From an uncultured Oscillospiraceae bacterium (GTDB lineage Bacteria; Bacillota; Clostridia; Oscillospirales; Oscillospiraceae): a stretch of 6,101 bases of DNA. The notes beneath the pieces were generated by a model, which did not search any database, had not been told where the DNA came from, and worked only from the letters and a program-made list of their open reading frames with translations. The stretch is from NCBI GenBank assembly GCA_934643765.1, contig CAKUCT010000121.1, positions 1 to 6,101 of the forward strand. The letters are read 5' to 3'. Within the stretch, counting starts at the first letter, position 1; every line of letters starts with the position of its first letter. This document shows, piece by piece, positions 1 through 4,827 of this stretch. The translations under genes and the position numbers were made by a program.

Positions 1-747
1 GTTGCGCAGCTGATGATCTTCGGCGCGAACGTCATTTCCGTCAAGGGAAACTACGAAGAGACGTTCAAAATGTCCGCGGAAGCGATTGAAAAATGGGGCT
101 GGTACAACCGCAACGCCGCCATTAACCCGTATCTGTCCGAGGGCAAGAAGACCGTTTCGCTGGAGATTGCCGAGCAGCTGGATTGGAAAATGCCGGATTA
201 TCTTGCAATCTCTGTCGGTGACGGCTGCACGATCGCGGGCGTGTGGAAGGGCCTGAAGGATCTGTATGCGATCGGTTTTATCGACAAGCTGCCGCGCCTG
301 ATTTCCGCCCAGTCCACGGGCTGCTATCCGCTGAACCGCGCGATTCAGGAAAACAAGCCCTGGGAGCCGATGGAGGAAAACACGATTGCAGACTCCATTT
401 CCGTTGGTGTGCCGCGCAATGCGGACAAGGCGCTCATGGCCATCCGCGAATCGAACGGTCTTGCCATCAACGTGACGGACGAGGAAATTCTCGCGGCGCA
501 GAAGCTGCTTGGCCGGACCTGCGGTGTGTTCGGTGAGCCTGCGGGCGTCACCGGTACGGCGGCGGTGAAGAAAGCTTGTGAGCTTGGCCTCATCGGTAAG
601 GACGATACGGTTGTCTCCGTCGTCACGGGCAACGGCCTGAAGGACGTGGCAAACGCTATCAAGTCCGCGGGCGAGCCGATCAACATCAAGCCGGACCTCG
701 ACCTTATGGTTGAAGAGTTTGCAAAGCGCGGCGTTACCGTCGAATAA
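1..747 (+). CDS. thrC: threonine synthase-like PLP enzyme, C-terminal part (5' end outside window)
   Basis: The reading frame is open from base 1 (GTT GCG CAG CTG) to a TAA at 745-747, giving 248 residues; the true start lies to the left. The residues resemble the C-terminal two thirds of fold-type II PLP enzymes of the threonine synthase group, which convert O-phosphohomoserine to threonine in the cytoplasm. Supporting signs are the AQLMIFGANVISVKGNYEE stretch, the glycine-rich SVGDGCTIAGVWKG loop that would hold the PLP phosphate, and the late motifs GRTCGVFGEPAG and VVTGNG. The PLP-binding lysine is expected upstream and cannot be checked. The VGDG form of the loop also occurs in relatives such as cysteate synthase, so substrate assignment is less certain than the fold. 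No partner gene follows on this strand; a hairpin begins seven bases after the stop. Confidence 0.78.
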   Translation, partial: VAQLMIFGANVISVKGNYEETFKMSAEAIEKWGWYNRNAAINPYLSEGKKTVSLEIAEQLDWKMPDYLAISVGDGCTIAGVWKGLKDLYAIGFIDKLPRLISAQSTGCYPLNRAIQENKPWEPMEENTIADSISVGVPRNADKALMAIRESNGLAINVTDEEILAAQKLLGRTCGVFGEPAGVTGTAAVKKACELGLIGKDDTVVSVVTGNGLKDVANAIKSAGEPINIKPDLDLMVEEFAKRGVTVE

Positions 748-753
748 TAAAAC

Positions 754-780
754 GCGGCCACGGAGAAAATCCGTGGCCGC
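754..780 (+). terminator. hairpin just after the thrC-like gene, probable weak terminator
   Basis: A perfect 10-bp GC-rich stem (GCGGCCACGG with CCGTGGCCGC) encloses a seven-base loop, starting seven bases after the stop codon. Position and stability fit an intrinsic terminator, but the following bases (TGTTAGTAGAG) lack a proper T tract. It may only stabilise the 3' end, with termination completed at the larger hairpin at 881-938. Confidence 0.55.
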
Positions 781-880
781 TGTTAGTAGAGGGAAACCTC
801 GTAGAGTTTCGCGCCCGCAGGCGCGAAATAAAATTGAAATCATTTTATCCGGCGGCTCTGCCGACCGGAAAAATACTTTT
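781..880. other. gene-free spacer with three short hairpins
   Basis: No convincing coding sequence is seen here. Three small inverted repeats follow each other. Bases 789-800 form GAGG/CCTC around a GAAA (GNRA-type) loop. Bases 807-828 form a perfect 9-bp stem (TTTCGCGCC/GGCGCGAAA) around CGCA. Bases 849-868 form an 8-bp stem (CCGGCGGC with GCCG-A-CCGG) with one bulged A and a TCT loop. Together with the flanking hairpins this makes nearly the whole 748-980 stretch foldable. Whether it is an RNA element, degraded repeats or just a terminator zone is not known. Confidence 0.5.
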
Positions 881-938
881 CGCCTCGCTAGTGTGGAAAT
901 TTTGCGCGCAGCGCCAAAATTTCCACACTAGCGAGGCG
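881..938. terminator. long perfect inverted repeat, probable bidirectional terminator
   Basis: Two perfectly complementary 24-base arms (881-904 and 915-938) flank a ten-base loop, CGCGCAGCGC, that can itself pair in part. On the plus strand the stem is followed by CATTC and six Ts (944-949). On the minus strand it is followed by GAAAAGTATTTTT, so U-rich tails exist in both directions. The element lies between convergent genes, the classical place for a shared terminator. The stem is much longer and more perfect than ordinary intrinsic terminators, so it may instead be a dispersed palindromic repeat recruited as a terminator. Confidence 0.7.
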
Positions 939-945
939 CATTCTT

Positions 946-979
946 TTTTGTCAAAAAAGCATATGCTTTTTTGACAAAA
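946..979. repeat. 34-bp perfect palindrome spanning the kinase stop codon
   Basis: Bases 946-962 are the exact reverse complement of 963-979, with no loop and the centre at GCATATGC. The palindrome contains the minus-strand TGA stop (951-953) and codes the last residues SKKHMLF of the kinase. Its left arm also supplies part of the T run (944-949) following the 881-938 hairpin, so the two structures share bases. In minus-strand RNA it would form an AU-rich hairpin around the stop codon. Confidence 0.8.
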
Positions 980-2144
980 GAAGTTTTGCGGCCTTGCGCG
1001 CAACAACAAGCTCTTCGTTTGTATCGACGACGAATATACGCACGCTGGAGCCCAGAAGCGAAATGTCCGTGCCGCCGACGGCGTGGCGGTTCTTTTCGCC
1101 GTCGAGGCGGATGCCGAGAAACTCCATCCCGGCCAGACTCAGCGCGCGCACGACATCGCTGTACCGGCCGATGCCGCCGCCGAAGACGATGGCGTCAAGC
1201 CCGCCCATCGCGGCGGCGTAGGCGCCGATGTATTTTTTGATGCTGTAGCAGTAGGCAGCGATGGCGTTGGCGGCGTCTTCGTTTCCTTCCTCCGCCGCCT
1301 GCGTCAGATCGCGCAGATCGCCGGACAGACCGCCGGACATGCCGAGAAAGCCGCTCTGGCTCTGCAGCATGGTCTTGATTTCAGACAGCTCCATGCCGCA
1401 GCTTTCGGCGAGATAGAAGATGATGTAGGGGTCAATATCGCCGCAGCGGTTGTTGTGCATCAGGCCGCACTGCAGGCTAAGGCCCATGGTGGTGTCGACG
1501 CTCCGGCCGTTTTTGACGGCGCAGAGGCTGCTGCTGCCGCCAAGATGGCAGCTGACGAGGCGAAGATCCGTTCTGTCCATGGCCTCGGCGGCCCAGGTGG
1601 AGAGATATTCGTGCGAAGCGCCGTGGAAGCCGTAGCGGTAGATGGACTCGCGGCGCGAAAGCTCGATGGGGATGGAGTAGAGCTTTGCCTCGGGGGGCAT
1701 GGTCTGGTGGAAGGCGGTTTCAAACGCGCCGATGAGCGGCGTATCCGGAAGCAGGGCGCGGAACTGCCGGATGGCGGCAAGATAGGGCGGATTGTGCGCC
1801 GGGGCGACGGCGTTGAACGCCTCCATTTTAGAGAGCACATCGTCTGTCAGATACTGCACGCCCGAGATGCCCTTGGCGTGCACGACCTTGAAGCCGACGG
1901 CGGAGAGGGACTCCAGGGACTCCAGCGGGCCGTCCAGCAGCGCGCGCAGCATCTGCTCAATGGCCTCGCGGTGGGTCGGCAGTGGGAGCTGCTGTTCAGA
2001 GCGTGCGGGATAGGCGGTGAAAAAGCGGCTTTTCTCCGTGCCGACGCGCTCTGCGCCGCCGGAGGCGAGAACGGCCTCGGTGGTCATATCGAGCAGCTGG
2101 TATTTGAGCGACGTGCTTCCGACGTTGCAGATGAGAATGTTCAT
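951..2144 (-). CDS. ackA: acetate/propionate-family kinase, divergent active site
   Basis: A 397-residue protein, close to the usual 400 or so for acetate kinase, the cytoplasmic enzyme that interconverts acetyl phosphate plus ADP with acetate plus ATP. Family landmarks are CNVGSTSLKYQLLD (residues 6-19), APAHNPP (114-120), ETAFHQTMP (142-150), YRYGFHGASH (169-178), HLGGSSSLCAVKNGRSVDT (200-218), RCGDID (233-238), FGGGIG (321-326) and TNEEL (375-379). Compared with the Methanosarcina enzyme, Asn7, Ser10, Ser12, His117, His174, Arg233 and Glu377/378 are kept. The acetate-site arginine is Lys86, the catalytic aspartate is Glu142, and the HLGNG motif reads HLGGS. Family membership is therefore secure, but the substrate is uncertain. 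The start is supported by AAGGAG nine bases upstream. No phosphotransacetylase gene is adjacent. The C-terminal residues are encoded by the palindrome at 946-979. Confidence 0.88.
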   Translation of the reverse strand: MNILICNVGSTSLKYQLLDMTTEAVLASGGAERVGTEKSRFFTAYPARSEQQLPLPTHREAIEQMLRALLDGPLESLESLSAVGFKVVHAKGISGVQYLTDDVLSKMEAFNAVAPAHNPPYLAAIRQFRALLPDTPLIGAFETAFHQTMPPEAKLYSIPIELSRRESIYRYGFHGASHEYLSTWAAEAMDRTDLRLVSCHLGGSSSLCAVKNGRSVDTTMGLSLQCGLMHNNRCGDIDPYIIFYLAESCGMELSEIKTMLQSQSGFLGMSGGLSGDLRDLTQAAEEGNEDAANAIAAYCYSIKKYIGAYAAAMGGLDAIVFGGGIGRYSDVVRALSLAGMEFLGIRLDGEKNRHAVGGTDISLLGSSVRIFVVDTNEELVVARKAAKLLLSKKHMLF

Positions 2145-2200
2145 GGGGCAGGTCTCCTTTGTATCAGATTCCGGGATCAGAACGGGACTTCTTTTCTGTT

Positions 2201-2229
2201 ATCATACCAGACCGGGCGGAAAATCACAA
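2201..2229 (-). promoter_or_regulatory. sigma-A promoter with extended -10 for the kinase gene
   Basis: Read on the minus strand, TTGTGA (2224-2229) and TATGAT (2201-2206) are separated by exactly 17 bases, and a TGG precedes the -10, giving an extended -10. The start codon lies about 50 bases further on, behind an AAGGAG site at 2154-2159. The -35 hexamer overlaps the TGA stop codon of the upstream 188-residue gene, so the promoter is packed into the end of that operon. Confidence 0.7.
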
Positions 2230-2790
2230 GACAAAACGAGCGGGCGCAGCCGATGGCATTTGTGCGCAGGTCCCGTCGCCCGCCGTCAGACAGTAGAGCC
2301 GGGTGAGATAACTCCAGAAAGTCTGGTCGATGACGCCGTCAGCTTCCAGGCCGAACAGGGCCTGCAGCTGCAAAGCGGCCTTTTGGGTGGCGCCGTCGTA
2401 GACGCCGTTTACATCCGGCGCGCAGAGGCCGGCGTAGGTTTTGCACAGGGCTGCGATCATGGCCTGGATGAGAAACAGGTGCAGATTCTCTTCGCCGGGG
2501 GAGATGGTCTGCGTGGGCTGCCAGATGATGCGAAGCGGGCGCGGCGGCGTGGTTTTGGGGCTGTGACGAATGAAGCTCGCGGCCAGATGGTTCCAGGTTT
2601 CGTTGTCGGCAAGACCGGTGGTGGGAAGACCGGCGCTTTTCTGGAACGCGGAGACGGCTTCGGCGGTGGACGGGCCGTAGACGCCGTCCGGATTCACGTT
2701 CGGAAGCGAGGGAAAGACGGCGGAGAGCACCTGCAGCATCGTCTGCAGACTGCGCACGGGGCGGCTGAGGTAATCTTCCGGTGTAATCAT
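2224..2790 (-). CDS. protein with two peptidoglycan-binding domains
   Basis: A 188-residue protein built mainly of two PG_binding_1-type repeats. The first spans about residues 12-70, with the signature GVYGPSTAEAVSAFQ and a closing ETWNHL. The second spans about 102-166, with GVYDGATQKAALQLQ and QTFWSYL. A linker rich in Pro, Thr and Arg (about 77-98) joins them. Such domains bind peptidoglycan and usually accompany a cell-wall enzyme, but no catalytic domain is present here. No signal peptide or membrane segment is visible. The start overlaps the stop of the upstream gene as ATGA (2787-2790) and has AGGAGG seven bases upstream, so the two are probably translated together. The protein likely works with the SpoIID-like protein; its precise role is unknown. 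Confidence 0.82.
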   Translation of the reverse strand: MITPEDYLSRPVRSLQTMLQVLSAVFPSLPNVNPDGVYGPSTAEAVSAFQKSAGLPTTGLADNETWNHLAASFIRHSPKTTPPRPLRIIWQPTQTISPGEENLHLFLIQAMIAALCKTYAGLCAPDVNGVYDGATQKAALQLQALFGLEADGVIDQTFWSYLTRLYCLTAGDGTCAQMPSAAPARFVL

Positions 2791-4118
2791 AGCGGCACCT
2801 CCTGTGTGGCTTCATCGCGCTGGCCGAGCGAAAAGCCGCCGGCCGGATACTGCAGGAACCGGGATGTATCGCCGTAGCGCTGCGCATCTTCGCCGCTTGG
2901 CGCGCGCAGAAAGACGCGGCTGTCCGGCGGCGAAGAGGCAGTCTGCGCCGAGAGGGAAACTGCGCGGTAAGCGCCGTCCGGCGCGGAGACGGGAATGGCG
3001 CTCGGCGCGTCCTGCTCGGTGATGGGGAAAAGCTCGCCGTTGGACAGAACCTCGCTGCGGATGCCGGAATACTGGGCATACAGCGCGTTCCAGGTATCGT
3101 CGTCAATCGAGCCCGTGGCGGAAAGGCCCGCGTACTGCTGAAAGGCGCGGACGGCTTCGGCGGTATTTTCGGTATATGTGCCCGTAATATCCGCCGGCGG
3201 AATGGAGGAAATAAACTGGGACAGAACCGTGAGGACATACTGAAGAAACGTCACGCGGCTGCCGGTGTCGCCGACGGAAAGAGGCCCAGGCAGCTCCCAG
3301 TTGTAGCGCGTGTAGGTCTGGCCCAGGGACTGCAGCTCTGTCAGCCGCTGCACGGCGACATATAAAAAGATGATTTTGTACCAGGTCGCCGGGCCGACAA
3401 TGCCGTCGGCCGTCAGATCGAAGATGGACTGGAACGCGCGCACGGCGTTTTCCGTCGCCTCGCCGAACACGCCGTCTACAACCAGCTTCGGGATGGCGGG
3501 ATAATTCTGCGAGATGCGGTTGAGAATGAACTGGATGAGCGCAACATCGGCGTTGACATCGCCCCGGCGCAGCGGGCTTCCTGGATAGGACGAGACAGGC
3601 TCCTGCACGGGTGCGTCCGTGACAAGCTCAATGTTTCCGTAATACGAGCGGAGAATCTGCAGCGCGTCCGCGCCGTCCTCCGCCAGATACTGCGAGCCCC
3701 ACTGGCTAAGACCGTCGCAGGTTGTGGTCACGCCGTTGCAGAATTTGGCGGCCAGAGGCTCAATGAAGCCCTCGCGGCGCAGATAGCGGTCAAAAATATC
3801 ATCGACGAGCACGGAAATATTTTCATAGATATTCCGGCCCTGGATGTATTTCTGGTCAATGGCGGTGGAAGAGGTAATGTCAAAATCATAGCCCCGGCTG
3901 CGGTAGTATTCGGTATAGTAGCGGTTGAGGGCGAAGGAAATGATGGCCAGCGTGTTGGCCTCCAGCGCGGCAGGCTCCCAGGTGGGGTAGATTTCGCTGG
4001 AGACGACGTTTTTGATATAGTCTGTAAACGGAACCGTGACGTTGGCGGCGGACTGGGTAGGCGCGCCGAGATGAACGACGATGGTTTCCGGTATGTAGGG
4101 AATGATGGAAGTTGGCAT
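2787..4118 (-). CDS. SpoIID-like domain protein with two peptidoglycan-binding domains
   Basis: A 443-residue protein. Residues 10-165 resemble the SpoIID/LytB lytic transglycosylase domain: YIKNVVSSEIYPTW (34-47) with Glu42 at the place of the catalytic glutamate, and CDGLSQWGSQYLAEDG (134-149) followed by QILRSYYG (154-161), matching the conserved SQWG and IL..YYG region. Two PG_binding_1 repeats follow at about 185-250 (DGVFGEATENAVRAFQ) and 279-347 (ENTAEAVRAFQ, DDTWNAL). The tail from 350 is rich in Ser, Ala and Pro and looks disordered. SpoIID proteins cut glycan strands during engulfment and carry an N-terminal membrane anchor; this one has none and no signal peptide. The usual KAQAVAART segment reads EANTLAIIS, so catalysis is uncertain. 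The start is supported by AGGAGG seven bases upstream, which overlaps the stop codon of the preceding gene. Confidence 0.82.
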   Translation of the reverse strand: MPTSIIPYIPETIVVHLGAPTQSAANVTVPFTDYIKNVVSSEIYPTWEPAALEANTLAIISFALNRYYTEYYRSRGYDFDITSSTAIDQKYIQGRNIYENISVLVDDIFDRYLRREGFIEPLAAKFCNGVTTTCDGLSQWGSQYLAEDGADALQILRSYYGNIELVTDAPVQEPVSSYPGSPLRRGDVNADVALIQFILNRISQNYPAIPKLVVDGVFGEATENAVRAFQSIFDLTADGIVGPATWYKIIFLYVAVQRLTELQSLGQTYTRYNWELPGPLSVGDTGSRVTFLQYVLTVLSQFISSIPPADITGTYTENTAEAVRAFQQYAGLSATGSIDDDTWNALYAQYSGIRSEVLSNGELFPITEQDAPSAIPVSAPDGAYRAVSLSAQTASSPPDSRVFLRAPSGEDAQRYGDTSRFLQYPAGGFSLGQRDEATQEVPL

Positions 4119-4129
4119 ATGGCTTCCTC

Positions 4130-4522
4130 CTAAACATTCTGGGGCGGGATGACAAAGGTTTCCGTGCGGTCAAAGCTGCTTGGAAGATTCGGCGTCGGAA
4201 TCATCGTCAGCTCCTGCCGCGTTTCGGTGTCTGGGAAGACTTGTGCGTTTTCTACGACGATGCGGTCAAAGCCCTCGCGCTCGATGCGGATATCGACGGT
4301 GCTGTAGGGCGTCAGCTGCGGCTGGTAGCTCTGGCTGTCCTGCATTGCGGGGGTGTCGACCGGGACGGGATCGGTCATGCCGTCAAAGTTTGTCACGCGG
4401 ACGGCAAGCAGCTTTGTCTGCCCGTTTGGCAGCGGCTGCGTGATGGTAACGGTTGCCCCCTGCAGCGGGATCATGGCCGCGGAGGTAAAAAGGCGCACAA
4501 CGACGGTGCCCTGGTAATCCAT
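4130..4522 (-). CDS. small predicted beta-sandwich protein, first gene of the SpoIID-like operon
   Basis: A 130-residue protein starting MDYQGTVVVRLFTSAAMIPL. An in-frame extension to 4663 exists, but the ATG at 4520-4522 has AAGGAGG eight bases upstream and gives a sensible N-terminus, so it is preferred. The pattern of a strand (GTVVVRLF), PLQGATVTI, an NFDGMTDPVPV turn, PYSTVDIRIEREGFD and VENAQVFPDTETRQELTMIP resembles carboxypeptidase-regulatory-like or related Ig-like domains. This fold assignment rests on pattern alone. No signal peptide, membrane segment, cysteine or catalytic motif is seen. The stop codon TAG (4130-4132) is part of the Shine-Dalgarno site of the next gene, which suggests coupled translation and a shared function. 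It could be a structural or adaptor part of a cell-wall or spore assembly. Confidence 0.72.
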   Translation of the reverse strand: MDYQGTVVVRLFTSAAMIPLQGATVTITQPLPNGQTKLLAVRVTNFDGMTDPVPVDTPAMQDSQSYQPQLTPYSTVDIRIEREGFDRIVVENAQVFPDTETRQELTMIPTPNLPSSFDRTETFVIPPQNV

Positions 4523-4530
4523 GCATATCG

Positions 4531-4537
4531 CCTCCTT
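4531..4537 (-). promoter_or_regulatory. ribosome binding site deciding the start of the 130-residue gene
   Basis: On the minus strand AAGGAGG stands eight bases before the ATG at 4520-4522. It argues against the longer in-frame start at 4663. A second ATG (4524-4526) lies between the site and the start but is out of frame. Confidence 0.8.
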
Positions 4538-4723
4538 GTATTGATCAGGATATGCGGATGCGGATAGAATGGTTCGCCGTGTCTGTGCAATGCGGACATA
4601 TGTACAAAAGTTAAATAATGGAAAACGTACAAAATTTATGAGAAAAATGCGTATATTTTGCATGAATTTCCGGAAAAGACGGAATGCGGCGTTTAGAAAA
4701 AGTCAGGAAACCGTGAAAAAAGA

Positions 4724-4752
4724 TTGACGTGTCCATGCTTGACCGTTATAAT
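4724..4752 (+). promoter_or_regulatory. near-consensus sigma-A promoter of the oligopeptide permease operon
   Basis: TTGACG (4724-4729) and TATAAT (4747-4752) are separated by exactly 17 bases, one mismatch from perfect consensus. A second TATAAT lies at 4755-4760 and a second TTGAC at 4739-4743, but those two are too close together to pair. The expected transcription start near 4760 gives a leader of about 70 bases before the GTG start. Confidence 0.88.
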
Positions 4753-4770
4753 GATATAATAACCTTTTTG

Positions 4771-4790
4771 CCCGCGGCATTTGCTGTGGG
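4771..4790 (+). other. small hairpin in the permease leader
   Basis: CCCGCGGC pairs with GCTGTGGG over eight positions, two of them G-U, around an ATTT loop, just downstream of the promoter. No T tract follows, so it is not a terminator. It may stabilise the 5' end of the transcript or mean nothing. Confidence 0.35.
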
Positions 4791-4812
4791 ACAGATAGAA
4801 ATCAAGCGAAAG

Positions 4813-4819
4813 AAAGGAG
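4813..4819 (+). promoter_or_regulatory. ribosome binding site fixing the GTG start of the OppB-type gene
   Basis: AAAGGAG lies eight bases before GTG 4828-4830. It also lies six bases before an overlapping out-of-frame ATG (4826-4828), whose frame ends at a TGA at 4868-4870 after 14 codons. The GTG frame continues into the conserved GRYIIKRIL permease N-terminus. Confidence 0.8.
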
Positions 4820-4827
4820 TGAAAAAT

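Larger units (their letters stand above)
4523..4827. other. divergent intergenic region (305 bases)
   Basis: No credible gene is seen on either strand. The region is AT-richer than its flanks. The right part holds the strong rightward promoter and leader of the permease operon. For the leftward operon no strong sigma-A promoter is evident. The best candidate, read on the minus strand, is TTCTCA (4639-4644) with CATTAT (4615-4620) at 18-base spacing, which matches only 4 of 6 at each box. The 8-base word GTACAAAA occurs twice (4602-4609 and 4627-4634), 25 bases apart, around that candidate. ACATATGT at 4596-4603 is a small palindrome. Confidence 0.6.

Noticed and set aside
710..931. Small plus-strand open frame through the hairpin region
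   Set aside because: It starts inside the thrC-like gene out of frame, reads through the hairpins and has a basic low-complexity product with no ribosome binding site.
881..979. Insertion sequence or transposon end
   Set aside because: There is no transposase gene, no paired distant terminal repeats and no target-site duplication; the inverted repeats are short-range hairpins.
1083..2306. Long plus-strand open frame (407 codons) opposite the kinase gene
   Set aside because: It mirrors the kinase codons in a GC-rich gene, has no good ribosome binding site, begins at GTG inside the kinase, and its Ala/Gly/Asp/Val-rich product resembles no family. The minus-strand kinase is unmistakable.
2017..2877. 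Plus-strand open frame of 286 codons across the kinase start and the 188-residue gene
   Set aside because: It is antisense to two well-supported genes and to the kinase promoter, with no family resemblance or ribosome binding site.
2339..3238. Minus-strand open frame of 299 codons in another frame
   Set aside because: The product is Arg/Pro/Ser-rich, as expected from out-of-frame reading of GC-rich genes, and it overlaps two genes with clear domains and ribosome binding sites.
4523..4663. In-frame N-terminal extension of the 130-residue protein
   Set aside because: The extension (MQNIRIFLINFVRF...) lies in AT-rich intergenic sequence with no ribosome binding site at 4663, whereas the ATG at 4520-4522 has AAGGAGG at ideal spacing. 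The partly hydrophobic extension could be mistaken for a signal sequence.
4635..4665. Sigma-K- or sigma-G-like -10 box (CATAAATTT on the minus strand, about 4633-4641)
   Set aside because: The -10-like word is suggestive, but no matching -35 element lies at the right distance, so it was not listed as a promoter.
4729..4827. Upstream in-frame start for the OppB-type gene
   Set aside because: The codon lies inside the -35 box, upstream of the expected transcription start, and the added residues do not fit the family N-terminus.
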